This document shows, piece after piece, positions 52,189 to 61,573 of a stretch of DNA of 64,000 nucleotides. How positions within the stretch are numbered: the stretch's first letter is position 1; each line of letters starts with the position of its first letter. Made by a program: the position numbers and the translations under genes. The notes beneath the pieces were generated by a model. The model was not told the origin of the DNA, did not search any database, and was given only the letters and a program-made list of their open reading frames with translations. This DNA is from an uncultured Alistipes sp. (lineage in GTDB: Bacteria; Bacteroidota; Bacteroidia; Bacteroidales; Rikenellaceae): the NCBI GenBank assembly GCA_944320685.1, contig CALUIK010000002.1, forward strand, positions 124,001 through 188,000, in the 5' to 3' direction.

Positions 52189-53793
52189 TTATCTCTTCAT
52201 ATCGTAGCTGAACATGTCCACATCGACATATCCGCTCTCCGCCTTGTCGTTGAAGCAGTATATGCCGATACGATCACCGCGGTAATGTCCCCAGCATAGC
52301 GTATACTCCTCCCCGAAAGGTATGAACGTACGTCCGTCGAGGCTGTACGAGAACTTCGATACGCCGTCGAGCCCCCACTCCGAGCGGAGCCATACACAGC
52401 CGTCGGGCACCGAGTTGCCGCGGGTACAGGCGTCGTCGCGGCGGAACTCGACATAACATTTGCCGCCGTCCTTGACGATTCCGATGGCAGCTGACTGCGA
52501 TGAGAAGTGGCACAGGCCGTTGCGTTGTCCGTCGGCCATGCCCGATATGTCCATTTCTACGGTTACTTGGCTGTGCCGCGTCCGGAAACAGCGTTGTGTG
52601 AGTGTGTTGCCGGCATATAGCAACTTGCCGGGCTGCAACGCCGCAAAGGCCTTCAGCCGCAGCCATCCCTTGCGTTCCGTAAGCGAGAATTTGTCGGCGC
52701 GGGGCTGGTAGTTCCACTGCCATTGCGGGCCGAGACGCCTGCTGCCGAAATCGTCACTTGTCTGTATTTCATGTCTCTTTTTCCCCACGCAGGGCATCGG
52801 TGCCGACCATGTCATGTTCTCGGCGTCTTCGCCCGTGTTCCCTATCATTGGCCAGCCGTCGGTCCATGTCACGGGGAGCAGGCTCGCTACGCGGCCACCC
52901 CAATCGCCCGTGCCGTGGTGCGTGAGGAAGTACCAATTGCCGTCGGGTCCCTCGACTATGCCGCCTTGGTTGGGTTCGTTGTACTGCCTGCGTGCAGGGG
53001 CGAGCACCCGTTCCTCGTCATAGGGGCCGGTTATGCTCTTTGCCCGCTTGGCCATTACGTAGCGGCCCTTGTCCCACTGGTGTTCGCTGAATATCAGATA
53101 GTACCAATCTCCCACCTTGAGCAGTTTGCTGGCTTCGCGTCCGCTGCCCTCGTTTATGAGGCGTGCGGATGCCGTGTCGATCGTTTTGCCGTCGGGAGCC
53201 ATGTCGAACAGGTATGTCCTGTATCCGTCGGCGAAGTGAGTTCCCACGAAATACGTCCTGCCGTCAGAATCCCACATGACGGTGCAGTCGTCCCATCCGC
53301 CCGTCTCCATGAGGTGGGTGAGCGGTTCCCACGGACCTTCGGGCTTGCGTGCCGATGTCATGAAGAAACCCTCGTCGGGGGTGCCGAAGAATATGTAGAA
53401 GCGGCCCCCGTGATAACGCAACGTTCCGGCCCATATGCCCTTGCCGTAACGGTTCATACGGTCCCAGTTAAGTTCGGGCCCTATCTGTGTGATGTCGGGG
53501 ACGGCGTGGCCGCAGATCGTCCAGTTGACGAGATCCTCGGAGCGGAGAATGGTTATGCCGGGCGAGAACTGGAATGTAGATGTTATGGCGTAATATTCTT
53601 TCCCGACCCTGATGCAGTCCAGATCGCTGTAGTCGGACGGGATCACGGGATTGCGGTAGGTCCCGTCGCCGCAGTCGCCCCAGCGGTCCCATTCTCCCCA
53701 GCGCGGGGCGTAGTCTTGTGCCGAGGCCGTGGATGCCGCAGCGGTGCCGAAGAATATTATCGTCGATGCCAATATCTTGATCTTGCTAATCAT
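52189..53793 (-). CDS. Secreted GH43 family hydrolase with C-terminal DUF1349-like domain
   Basis: A 534-residue protein: signal peptide 1-25 (MISKIKILASTIIFFGTAAA then STASAQ), then a five-bladed GH43 propeller. The general base Asp lies in YRNPVIPSDYSDLDCIRVGK (about residues 46-65), the pKa-modulating Asp in GGWDDCTVMWDSDGRTYFVG near 164, and a Glu in LINEGSGREASKLLKVGDWY near 211. The C-terminal 190 residues form a lectin-like beta-sandwich with GLCHFSSQSAAIGIVKDGGK, as in GH43 subfamily 12 enzymes (beta-xylosidases and alpha-L-arabinofuranosidases). Substrate is not determined by sequence. It lies 29 bp after the other GH43 gene and 24 bp before the propeller hydrolase. Confidence 0.85.
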   Translation of the reverse strand: MISKIKILASTIIFFGTAAASTASAQDYAPRWGEWDRWGDCGDGTYRNPVIPSDYSDLDCIRVGKEYYAITSTFQFSPGITILRSEDLVNWTICGHAVPDITQIGPELNWDRMNRYGKGIWAGTLRYHGGRFYIFFGTPDEGFFMTSARKPEGPWEPLTHLMETGGWDDCTVMWDSDGRTYFVGTHFADGYRTYLFDMAPDGKTIDTASARLINEGSGREASKLLKVGDWYYLIFSEHQWDKGRYVMAKRAKSITGPYDEERVLAPARRQYNEPNQGGIVEGPDGNWYFLTHHGTGDWGGRVASLLPVTWTDGWPMIGNTGEDAENMTWSAPMPCVGKKRHEIQTSDDFGSRRLGPQWQWNYQPRADKFSLTERKGWLRLKAFAALQPGKLLYAGNTLTQRCFRTRHSQVTVEMDISGMADGQRNGLCHFSSQSAAIGIVKDGGKCYVEFRRDDACTRGNSVPDGCVWLRSEWGLDGVSKFSYSLDGRTFIPFGEEYTLCWGHYRGDRIGIYCFNDKAESGYVDVDMFSYDMKR

Positions 53794-53822
53794 TTTGCGG
53801 CGTACCTAAATACTTGCATTAA

Positions 53823-55268
53823 TTAATATATGTTCCACTCCCATACGCCTCGCGTGCCTCCCGTTATGGCTATTCTTACATAGCGGGCCCGTATTCCCGT
53901 AAGGGTATCCGTATGTGGCGAGCGGCGCTGCATGTCGTCGTGGCCGCCGCGTGCGGTCCATGTCTTGCCGTCGACGGATGTCTCCATTCGGTATGAGTGC
54001 CCAGCCGTCGGCTGGACGAAATATATTTCGCTTTTGCGGATGCGTTTTATACTGCCGAGGTCGGCCATGATCCATGCTTCCGTATCTTCGGGCGCAGCCA
54101 TCCATCTCGATCCGTTCGACATGTCACCGGCAAATTCCGGAACGAAGAACTCGGTACGGTTGCACAACGTGTCTTTCATGGGGACGATGTATTCGGGGGC
54201 TTTTACGCTGGAGGTCTCGAACCGTGAAACGTGCAGCGGCTTGGGCCCTTTTATGCGTTTGAGCGCGCCGACCCCGTTGAGATCGAGCTTCACCGGGCGT
54301 ATGGTGCCGTCGTCGTTGAATTCCAGTCGGTTGACATACGTCTGGCGGTTGGTGCTGCGACGCCCGAACTCAAGGTATGCGATATAGTAGTTGCCCTTGT
54401 CATCGGTGAAGACGCACCCGTGGCCCGGACCGAAGACCCCCGCTTCATAGTCGGTGGTGGTTATTATGTCCTGTTCTGGGAAGGTGTATGGACCCAGAGG
54501 CGATGTGCGGCTCATGCCGTAGGCATATTGGTAGCGTTCGTCTCCGCCGAGTGTATAGAGATAGTAATATATGCCGTTGCGCTTGAAGAGTATGGGCCCT
54601 TCGGAGTAGCCGCCGCGGCGGGTCTCGATGGTATGTATATCGCCGGTGATGGCCATCATGTCGCTCTTGAGCTTGGCGATCTGCCGACCTCCCCAGATGG
54701 CGTATGCCTGACCGTCGTCATCGATGAATATCTCGGTGTCGATGCCGTAGCGGTTCTCGCCCTGCAATAATGTGGATGAGGTGTATGGCAGGTGGAACTC
54801 GTCTTTGCCTCGGGCCAATTTGAATGGGCCGTCGGGCGAATCGGCCACGGCGGGATACATGTATCCGTTGATGGTGGGGTAGATATAGTATTTGCCGTTT
54901 GCGGACACCGCCTTGCTCGGGGCCCAGTATTTCTGCTCGGCCGCCGACGGGAAGTATATCCCGTCGAAGCGCCAGTTCGTGAAATCCTCGGATTTCCATA
55001 CCACGGGCGGACCCGAGGTCTCGAGGCCGCGGCCGTAGCCGTCAGTGGTGGCGTAGCAATAATAGGTTCCGTCGATAAGCGTAATGCTCGCGTCGGCGAT
55101 CATGTCGGGGACCAGCGGGTTGCCGAACGGATTTAATGCCCTTTGAGCGGCGGCTGGGATGAACGTCAAGCTCAAAACGGCGGCGATGAACAGCTTTCGT
55201 TGTATGGGGCGGATATGCTTGTTGTTGGTTGTTAGTGTCTTGCGTAATATTTGCCTTTTGATTCTCAT
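53823..55268 (-). CDS. Secreted GH43-type hydrolase with C-terminal F5/8C-like module
   Basis: A 481-residue exported protein. The start at 55268 gives MRIKRQILRKTL then a signal segment LFIAAVLSLTFIPAAAQ. Propeller residues include NPLVPDMIADASITLIDGTY near residue 50 with the base Asp, YGIDTEIFIDDDGQAYAIWG near 170 and the Glu in RRGGYSEGPILFKRNGIYYY near 210. The C-terminal 130 residues form an F5/8 type C-like sugar-binding module (ADLGSIKRIRKSEIYFVQPT near residue 405). Family assignment is GH43-like; an alpha- or beta-linked arabinose, xylose or galactose substrate is possible. It is the first gene of the three-enzyme transcript, read from the promoter at 55323. No SusC/SusD pair is close. 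Confidence 0.8.
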   Translation of the reverse strand: MRIKRQILRKTLTTNNKHIRPIQRKLFIAAVLSLTFIPAAAQRALNPFGNPLVPDMIADASITLIDGTYYCYATTDGYGRGLETSGPPVVWKSEDFTNWRFDGIYFPSAAEQKYWAPSKAVSANGKYYIYPTINGYMYPAVADSPDGPFKLARGKDEFHLPYTSSTLLQGENRYGIDTEIFIDDDGQAYAIWGGRQIAKLKSDMMAITGDIHTIETRRGGYSEGPILFKRNGIYYYLYTLGGDERYQYAYGMSRTSPLGPYTFPEQDIITTTDYEAGVFGPGHGCVFTDDKGNYYIAYLEFGRRSTNRQTYVNRLEFNDDGTIRPVKLDLNGVGALKRIKGPKPLHVSRFETSSVKAPEYIVPMKDTLCNRTEFFVPEFAGDMSNGSRWMAAPEDTEAWIMADLGSIKRIRKSEIYFVQPTAGHSYRMETSVDGKTWTARGGHDDMQRRSPHTDTLTGIRARYVRIAITGGTRGVWEWNIY

Positions 55269-55322
55269 GTATGTCTTTTTAGCATGGTCGAGGTATAATC
55301 GTATTTGCGGTTGTAAATCACA

Positions 55323-55330
55323 CAAAAATA
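55323..55330 (-). promoter_or_regulatory. Promoter -7 element of the GH43 operon
   Basis: CAAAAATA on the plus strand reads TATTTTTG on the coding strand, 55 nt upstream of the start. Confidence 0.55.
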
Positions 55331-55512
55331 CGAAATTTTTATGATATACGGTAATCATTACTAATGGTGAAAGATGCATTGCGAATCACTGTATTTGGCG
55401 ATTGCCGGTGTGGGGCCGATGTGAGACCTTTGCAATGTGAAACGGGAGTGGTTTCGACGATGCCCGTTTGCGAGAGTTTATTTTGTTTGTTTTATGAATA
55501 GTTTGTGAGACG

Positions 55513-55752
55513 TCACTGCCGTGAGGCGGAGACTTTGGCTGCCGCCGCAGTGATGCGCCGGCGGAAAAAAGTTCAAGTGAAGGTTGAGTCTGCGTATGCA
55601 GGCGGTTGCATGGGGATCTTCCGTATAATGCAAGCCGTGTATGGCGCGGACTCCCTGTCGGCAATGCAGGCGGCATGTAACGTGAACCGTTTACGCCGTA
55701 ATAATATGCGGCCGCAGGTTTGAAAAAGGAGGGCGGACGGCTCTCCTTTTTT
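55513..55752 (+). other. Candidate structured RNA segment ending in a terminator
   Basis: TCACTGC (55513-55519) pairs with GCAGTGA (55547-55553), and inside it GGCGG (55525-55529) with CCGCC (55542-55546). Downstream, AAAAAGGAG (55723-55731) pairs with CTCCTTTTT (55743-55751) to form a terminator with an extended T-tail. No matching TAnnTTTG promoter was found upstream, and no known RNA family was recognised. Confidence 0.3.
55723..55752. terminator. Bidirectional terminator-like hairpin
   Basis: A 9-bp perfect stem with an 11-nt loop is flanked by A and T runs, giving a T-tail in both directions. No protein gene ends here, so it implies a noncoding transcript or serves as insulation. Confidence 0.6.
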
Positions 55753-55969
55753 ATTTTGGAATAACGGGTAATGCTGGCGGGCCGCAATCCATGCCGGAGG
55801 TTCGGCGGGGTATGCCTGCGGTGCGGGAAGATACGCTGCGGCCGTGTGCGGGACGCTTTGGGCCAGTTCCGGCGGCTCGTGCGTGCAGGCGGTGCCAAAC
55901 CGGCTGCAAGGTGGATAATTTGTTGATATTTTTGTGTGGCGTTTAGTTCCTTTTATCGAAAAAATGGCG

Positions 55970-55977
55970 TACATTTG
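55970..55977 (+). promoter_or_regulatory. Promoter -7 element upstream of the purE leader
   Basis: TACATTTG matches TAnnTTTG. The next ATG is at 55983, which would make its ORF leaderless. Confidence 0.6.
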
Positions 55978-55982
55978 CATTC

Positions 55983-56198
55983 ATGAATGCCAAGAGGAGA
56001 CATACGGTTCTCGGAAACTGTTTTTCGTCGCCGGCGATTCATGTGTGCTTCGGTGTGCGGCATGCGGCGTGCCTTGTGGGCTGGTTGTGTGCATATGTGC
56101 GGCTATCGGCAGTGATGCGGGCAGGCGGCGGATGTGCGGCGGTGTCCGGTGCGGGCTGTCGCTCGATATTTGACGGCGTGATGGAAACAATAGGATAA
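55983..56198 (+). CDS. Unrecognised short ORF in the purE leader
   Basis: A 71-codon frame that begins 5 nt after a good -7 element and stops 4 nt before the terminator at 56203. The product is Cys and Val rich (six cysteines) and begins MNAKRRHTVLGNCFSSPAIH; no family or signal peptide was recognised. Codon usage is not strikingly coding-like. It could be a real small protein, a leader ORF controlling purE transcription, or a chance frame in a noncoding RNA. Confidence 0.3.
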   Translation: MNAKRRHTVLGNCFSSPAIHVCFGVRHAACLVGWLCAYVRLSAVMRAGGGCAAVSGAGCRSIFDGVMETIG

Positions 56199-56202
56199 AT
56201 GT

Positions 56203-56235
56203 AGCCGTTGCAGTACTCTGCAACGGCTGTGTTTT
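56203..56235 (+). terminator. Terminator just upstream of purE
   Basis: A 10-bp perfect stem (56203-56212 with 56219-56228) has a 6-nt loop and is followed by GTGTTTTT. It ends 22 nt before the purE ATG, with no second promoter visible between, so it is placed as an attenuator of the pur operon. Confidence 0.75.
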
Positions 56236-56256
56236 TAACAATATTATATTGATATT

Positions 56257-56724
56257 ATGAAAGTTGGAGTGATTATGGGGTCGACCAGCGATTGGGAGGT
56301 CATGTCGGCTGCGGCGGATATGCTCGAAGAGCTGGGTGTCGAGTACGAGAAACGTGTGGTGAGTGCGCACCGTACGCCGCAACTCATGTACGACTATGCC
56401 ACGTCGGCACGCGAACGGGGCATCGGCGTAATTATCGCCGGCGCGGGCGGTGCGGCGCACCTGCCGGGCATGACGGCCGCCATGACCTCGCTGCCCGTTA
56501 TCGGCGTGCCCGTCAAGTCGCGTGCGCTGAACGGGTTGGACTCGCTGCTTTCGATCGTGCAGATGCCAGCGGGCGTACCCGTGGCTACGGTAGCCATCAA
56601 CGGCGCCAAGAATGCTGCCCTTATAGCCGCCTCGATCCTTGCGTTGCAGGATGGCGCGTTGGCCGAGCGTCTGGACTCGTTCCGCCGCCGTCAGACCGAG
56701 CAGGTCATGAAAGCCGAGTTGTAA
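56257..56724 (+). CDS. purE: N5-carboxyaminoimidazole ribonucleotide mutase
   Basis: PurE moves a carboxylate from the N5 to the C4 position of N5-CAIR, step 6 of de novo purine synthesis with PurK. The 155-residue class I enzyme has [20 protein letters not shown] at residues 3-22, the active-site [12 protein letters not shown] near residue 36, the conserved [18 protein letters not shown] near residue 60 and [20 protein letters not shown] near residue 80 . The stop codon overlaps the purK start (TAATG). It is preceded by the leader terminator at 56203. Confidence 0.96.
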   Translation: MKVGVIMGSTSDWEVMSAAADMLEELGVEYEKRVVSAHRTPQLMYDYATSARERGIGVIIAGAGGAAHLPGMTAAMTSLPVIGVPVKSRALNGLDSLLSIVQMPAGVPVATVAINGAKNAALIAASILALQDGALAERLDSFRRRQTEQVMKAEL

Positions 56725-57821
56725 TGCGTACGATCGGTATCATAGGGGGCGGCCAGCTCGGGCTGATGATCGCCGGGCAGGCCCGTATGCTCGGCGTGCG
56801 GACGATATGCCTCGATCCGTCACACGACGCTCCGGCGTTTGCCGTATGCGACGGGCATATTACGGCCAATTTCGACGATTGCGAGGCGCTGGAGGAGTTG
56901 TGCCGCCGCAGCGATGTGGTGACATACGAATTCGAGAATGTTCCGGGCTACCTGCTTGTCGATCTCGAGCGCAAGTACAACATCAAGCAGGGTTTCCGCC
57001 CGTTGTTCGATTCGCAGGACCGCCTGCGCGAGAAGGATAACGCCCGCAGCCACGGGCTTGCGTGCCCGAACTACAGGGCCGTATCTACGGCCGAAGAGTT
57101 GTGCGGCGCCGTGGCTGAGTTCGGTTATCCGTGCGTGTTGAAGACCCGTACGCTGGGATACGACGGATACGGGCAGTGCCTGCTGCGTTCGGCAGATGAC
57201 CTGCCGTCGGCGGAGAAGATGCTCTCGGTGCCGTGTATCCTCGAGGAGTTCGTTCGTTTCGATTATGAGGCGAGCATTATCATGGTGGGCGATGGTGACG
57301 ATATTGTTTCATTCCCAATCGGGCGGAACATCCACGGCGGTGGTATCCTCGACCTGAGCATCGTGCCCGCACCGGAGATGGATGGCGGCGTGCGTCGCCG
57401 CATGGAGGAGCAGAGCGTGCGGTTCATGCGCGACTGCGGCTACCGCGGCATTCTGGCCATAGAGTACTTCGTGCGCGACGGCGAGATCCTCTTCAACGAG
57501 ATGGCCCCGCGTCCGCACAACAGCGGCCACTATACGATCGAAGGGTGTACGACCAACCAGTTCCGCGAACTGTGCCGCTATCTTTTGGACATGCCTTTGG
57601 AGCGGCCGCAGCTGAAGGCCCCGACGGTGATGAAGAACATTCTGGGCCGCGATCTGGAGGAGGCGAAGCGTGTCGCCGCCGAAGGCCATGAAAACGTGTA
57701 CGTACATATCTATGGCAAGAGCGAGTCGCGTCCGCGCCGCAAGATGGGCCATATAACCTACGTAGGCATGACGCGCGAGGAGTATGAGGAGCGGTGGAGC
57801 TCCCGTTTCGTCAAGGAGTAG
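56724..57821 (+). CDS. purK: 5-(carboxyamino)imidazole ribonucleotide synthase
   Basis: PurK is an ATP-grasp enzyme that carboxylates AIR with bicarbonate to N5-CAIR. The 365-residue protein opens with the nucleotide-binding IGIIGGGQLGLMIAGQARML (residues 4-23), has EFENVPGYLLVDLE near residue 69, the ATP-grasp lysine and glycine loop in CVLKTRTLGYDGYGQ near residue 141, and the metal-binding LFNEMAPRPHNSGHYTIEG near residue 256. It shares one base with purE, so they are translationally coupled, and purL begins 40 bp after. Confidence 0.96.
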   Translation: MRTIGIIGGGQLGLMIAGQARMLGVRTICLDPSHDAPAFAVCDGHITANFDDCEALEELCRRSDVVTYEFENVPGYLLVDLERKYNIKQGFRPLFDSQDRLREKDNARSHGLACPNYRAVSTAEELCGAVAEFGYPCVLKTRTLGYDGYGQCLLRSADDLPSAEKMLSVPCILEEFVRFDYEASIIMVGDGDDIVSFPIGRNIHGGGILDLSIVPAPEMDGGVRRRMEEQSVRFMRDCGYRGILAIEYFVRDGEILFNEMAPRPHNSGHYTIEGCTTNQFRELCRYLLDMPLERPQLKAPTVMKNILGRDLEEAKRVAAEGHENVYVHIYGKSESRPRRKMGHITYVGMTREEYEERWSSRFVKE

Positions 57822-57861
57822 AAGCATATTTGTCAAGAAATACACAACAGACCATTCGAAT

Positions 57862-60800
57862 ATGAAGAATTATCGTATTTTCGTCGAAAAGTACCCTCGG
57901 TTCCAAGTCGAGGCCGAGACTCTCCGCAAGGAGCTGAACAATAATCTGGGACTTCACATCGGATCGTTGCGCCTGCTTAACGTCTACGACCTGTTCGGAT
58001 TCTCGGAGGAGTTGCTTGAGAAGAGCCGATATGCCGTTTTCGGCGAGATCGTCACCGACAGTGTTAGCGACGAATGCGATCTTGCAGGCAAGCGTTATCT
58101 GGCGGTGGAGTATCTGCCAGGGCAGTTCGACCAGCGTGCCAGTTCGGCCGTTGCGTGCGTGCGCCTGATAGAGCCTACGGCCGACATACGCATCAAAAGC
58201 TCGAAGCTGCTCATTTTCGACGATACGGTATCGGACGGTGACATGGCCCGTATCGAGCATTACTATATAAATGCTGTCGAGTCGCGGCGCAAGGACCTTG
58301 CGGTGTTGACCGACATGGAGCATGCCGAGGTGAAGCCAGTGCCGGTGCTGACGGGCCTTACGGCACTGAAGGACGAGGAACTGGAGACATATTGCAGGCA
58401 GTACGGTCTGGCGATGAATGCCGACGACTTGCGCGAAGTGGTCAACTATTACAAGGCCGAAGGGCGTGATCCTTCGGAGACGGAGCTGCGCATCCTCGAT
58501 ACCTACTGGAGCGATCACTGCCGCCATACGACCTTTACCACGGAGATCACGCATATCACGGTCGACGAGTCGTTCCTGAGCAATGAGCTGGGCGAGTCGA
58601 TCGAGACGCTGCACCGCATGCGCAGGGAACTCGGACGCGAGGGGAAGAGCCTCTGCCTTATGGAACTTGCGACCATCGGCGCGCGCTATCTGAAGAAAAC
58701 GGGCGTGTTGGACAACATGGAGCAGAGTGAGGAGAACAACGCTTGCAGCATCTTCGTCGACGTGGATGTGGACGGCCGCACGGAGAAGTGGCTCCTGCAG
58801 TTCAAGAACGAGACGCACAACCATCCTACCGAGATAGAGCCTTTCGGCGGAGCCTCGACATGTCTGGGCGGCGCGATACGCGATCCGTTGTCGGGACGCA
58901 GCTACGTATATCAGGCGATGCGCGTAACGGGTGCCGGCGACATATACAGGAGCGTTGCCGATACGATGAAGGGCAAGCTGCCGCAGCGTATAATCAGTAC
59001 GAAGGCTGCGGCGGGATACTCGAGCTACGGCAACCAGATAGGTCTGGCCACGACGCACGTGCGCGAAATATACCATCCCGACTATGTGGCCAAGCGTCTG
59101 GAGGTAGGTGCCGTCGTGGGTGCCGTCAAGGCAGAGAACGTGCGGCGCGAGTCGCCTGCGGCGGGGGATGTGATACTGCTGCTGGGCGGACGTACGGGAC
59201 GAGACGGCATCGGCGGCGCGACTGGCTCGTCGAAGGAGCACAACGTAAAGTCGATCGAGGAGTGCAGCTCGGAGGTGCAGAAGGGCAACGCCCCCGAGGA
59301 GCGCAAGCTCGAGCGCCTGTTCCGCCGCGAGGAGGTTACGCGCCTGATAAAGAAATCCAATGACTTCGGTGCCGGAGGTGTCAGCGTGGCCATAGGCGAA
59401 CTGGCTCCCGGGCTCGACATATACCTCGACCGCGTCCCTGTCAAGTACAGCGGCCTTAATGCTACGGAGTTGGCCATAAGCGAATCGCAGGAACGCATGG
59501 CTGTGGTTGTCGAGCGTAAGGACATGGAGCGGTTCATGGAGTATTGCCATTCGGAGAATGTAGAGGTGACATATGTTGCTGACGTGACCGACACGAACCG
59601 CATGAGGATGTTTTACGGCGGCGATAAGATCGTGGACCTCTCGCGCGAGTTCATCGACAGCGCCGGCGCCAAGCACTATACGTCGGTACGTGTCGCGGCC
59701 GTGGAGTCCCGTGACCCGTTCCGTCGCGAGGTTAGGGGAGCGACGCTGCGCGAGCGCGTCGAGGCCGACCTGCAGGATGACAACGTGGTGTCGCAGCGCG
59801 GTCTGATCGAGATGTTCGACTCGACAATAGGCGCCTCTACGGTGTTGATGCCCTTCGGCGGCGTGACGCAGAATACCGAGACGCAGGTGTCAGTGCAGAA
59901 GCTGCCTGTGGGCAACGCCGTGACCAACACGGCCAGCATCATGGCCTTCGGCTACAACCCGTATATCACTTCGTGGAGCCCTTATCACGGCGCGGCATAT
60001 GCCGTCGTAGAGGCTGCGAGCAAGGTGGTAGCCGCAGGTGCGCGGTATGACAGGATGCGATACTCGTATCAGGAGTATTTCGAGCGCATGCATGGAGAGA
60101 AGTCGTGGGGCAAGCCTCTGGCAGCGTTGCTCGGCGCGTTGCGCATGCAGGTAGAGATGGGGCTGCCTTCGATCGGCGGCAAGGACTCCATGAGCGGTAC
60201 GTTCCAAGACATAAACGTCCCGCCCATGCTGATGGCCTTCGGTATCACTACGGTGGATGCCCGTACGGTCATAAGCCCCGAGTTCAAGGCCGGCGGCCAT
60301 AACATATATATCGTACGCCATACGCCGCGCGCCAATTACATGCCCGACAGCGAGGAACTGAAACGCAACTTCGATTTCGTCAGCACGGCAATCGAGCGCG
60401 GCGACATAGTTGCGGCATACGCCGTGGGCTTCGGCGGCGTTGTGGAGGCCGTGTCGAAAATGTCGTTCGGTAACCGCGTCGGCGCAGACGTGCGCATGGA
60501 TGAGCACCGGCTGTTCGATTATGCCTACGGTTCGATCGTGGTGGAGGCTGCCGCAGAGTTGGATTTCCCCGCAGCGGAGAAGATCGGCATGACCGTTCCG
60601 AATCCCGATGTCGTGTTCAACGGCGAAAAGTTTGCGGTGGACGATTTGCAGAAGATCAACTCGCGCAGGTTCTGTTCGGTATATCCCGACCGCGGTATCG
60701 AAGGCGGTACGACACGTGCGAGCATGCCGGAGCGCCGCGAAGTCAAGTACGGGGGCAAGCCTGTCGACGAGGTGAATGTATATATTCCCGTATTCTCGGG

Positions 60801-61569
60801 CACGAACTGCGACTACGATACGGCCAAGGCTTTTGAGCGTGCCGGCGCGCATGTCTCGACAAGCGTGTTCTGCGACTTGACGGCTGACGACATATTCGCC
60901 TCGATCGATACGATGAAACGCATGATCGACGAGTGCCATATCTTCGTGTTAAGCGGCGGTTTCTCGGCGGGGGACGAACCCGACGGCAGCGGTAAGTTCA
61001 TCGCCAACGTGCTGAACAACCGTAAGATTACGGATGCCATCCACGCCCTGCTCGACCGCGGCGGACTTATATTGGGCATATGCAACGGCTTCCAAGCTCT
61101 GGTCAAGTCGGGCCTGCTGCCGTATGGACGCCTCGGATGTGTGGGCAAGGAGTCTCCCACGCTCTTCCGCAACGATATTAACCGCCACGTGTCGCAAATC
61201 GTATCGACGCGAGTGGCCACAGTCAATTCCCCGTGGCTGTCATCGTTCGAGGTGGGCGAACTGCACTCGGTTGCCGTAAGCCACGGCGAGGGCAAGTTCG
61301 TCGTGAGCGACGAGATGGCCGAGGAACTCTTCCGCAACGGTCAGGTGGCCTTCCAGTATGTCGACCCTGCAGGATACGCTACACTCTGTGCGCCGTACAA
61401 TCCCAACGGTTCGAGTTATGCCATCGAGGGCATAATAAGCCGCGACGGACATATCCTCGGCAAGATGGGCCATACGGAGCGTTACGAGGAGGGCCTCTTC
61501 AAGAATATCGCCGGCAACAAGGTGCAGGAGATATTCGCCAATGCGGTAAATTATTTCAAGGGTATCTGA
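57862..61569 (+). CDS. purL: Phosphoribosylformylglycinamidine synthase (single chain)
   Basis: This 1235-residue enzyme converts FGAR and glutamine to FGAM using ATP. It is the long single-chain type with an N-terminal PurS-like domain, a linker, two related ATP-binding halves and a C-terminal glutaminase, so no separate purS or purQ is needed. Motifs include DTYWSDHCRHTTF near residue 213, FKNETHNHPTEIEPFGGA near 313, NDFGAGGVSVAIGELAPG near 498, and in the glutaminase the nucleophile cysteine in GLILGICNGFQALV near 1073 and HGEGKFVV near 1140. The start at 57862 (MKNYRIF) follows the usual N-terminus; the longer frame overlaps purK. Confidence 0.96.
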   Translation: MKNYRIFVEKYPRFQVEAETLRKELNNNLGLHIGSLRLLNVYDLFGFSEELLEKSRYAVFGEIVTDSVSDECDLAGKRYLAVEYLPGQFDQRASSAVACVRLIEPTADIRIKSSKLLIFDDTVSDGDMARIEHYYINAVESRRKDLAVLTDMEHAEVKPVPVLTGLTALKDEELETYCRQYGLAMNADDLREVVNYYKAEGRDPSETELRILDTYWSDHCRHTTFTTEITHITVDESFLSNELGESIETLHRMRRELGREGKSLCLMELATIGARYLKKTGVLDNMEQSEENNACSIFVDVDVDGRTEKWLLQFKNETHNHPTEIEPFGGASTCLGGAIRDPLSGRSYVYQAMRVTGAGDIYRSVADTMKGKLPQRIISTKAAAGYSSYGNQIGLATTHVREIYHPDYVAKRLEVGAVVGAVKAENVRRESPAAGDVILLLGGRTGRDGIGGATGSSKEHNVKSIEECSSEVQKGNAPEERKLERLFRREEVTRLIKKSNDFGAGGVSVAIGELAPGLDIYLDRVPVKYSGLNATELAISESQERMAVVVERKDMERFMEYCHSENVEVTYVADVTDTNRMRMFYGGDKIVDLSREFIDSAGAKHYTSVRVAAVESRDPFRREVRGATLRERVEADLQDDNVVSQRGLIEMFDSTIGASTVLMPFGGVTQNTETQVSVQKLPVGNAVTNTASIMAFGYNPYITSWSPYHGAAYAVVEAASKVVAAGARYDRMRYSYQEYFERMHGEKSWGKPLAALLGALRMQVEMGLPSIGGKDSMSGTFQDINVPPMLMAFGITTVDARTVISPEFKAGGHNIYIVRHTPRANYMPDSEELKRNFDFVSTAIERGDIVAAYAVGFGGVVEAVSKMSFGNRVGADVRMDEHRLFDYAYGSIVVEAAAELDFPAAEKIGMTVPNPDVVFNGEKFAVDDLQKINSRRFCSVYPDRGIEGGTTRASMPERREVKYGGKPVDEVNVYIPVFSGTNCDYDTAKAFERAGAHVSTSVFCDLTADDIFASIDTMKRMIDECHIFVLSGGFSAGDEPDGSGKFIANVLNNRKITDAIHALLDRGGLILGICNGFQALVKSGLLPYGRLGCVGKESPTLFRNDINRHVSQIVSTRVATVNSPWLSSFEVGELHSVAVSHGEGKFVVSDEMAEELFRNGQVAFQYVDPAGYATLCAPYNPNGSSYAIEGIISRDGHILGKMGHTERYEEGLFKNIAGNKVQEIFANAVNYFKGI

Positions 61570-61573
61570 TGGT

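Larger units (their letters stand above)
55269..55969. other. Long intergenic region between the GH43 and pur units
   Basis: About 700 bases without a recognisable gene. It holds the GH43 promoter (55323), a structured segment at 55513-55553, a 9-bp terminator hairpin at 55723-55752 and, at its right end, the promoter at 55970. A 72-codon plus-strand frame (55505-55723) ends directly at the terminator, but its composition looks noncoding. A structured RNA ending at this terminator is possible. Confidence 0.4.

Noticed and set aside
57811..59676. 621-codon minus-strand frame over purL
   Set aside because: Shadow of a strongly conserved gene.
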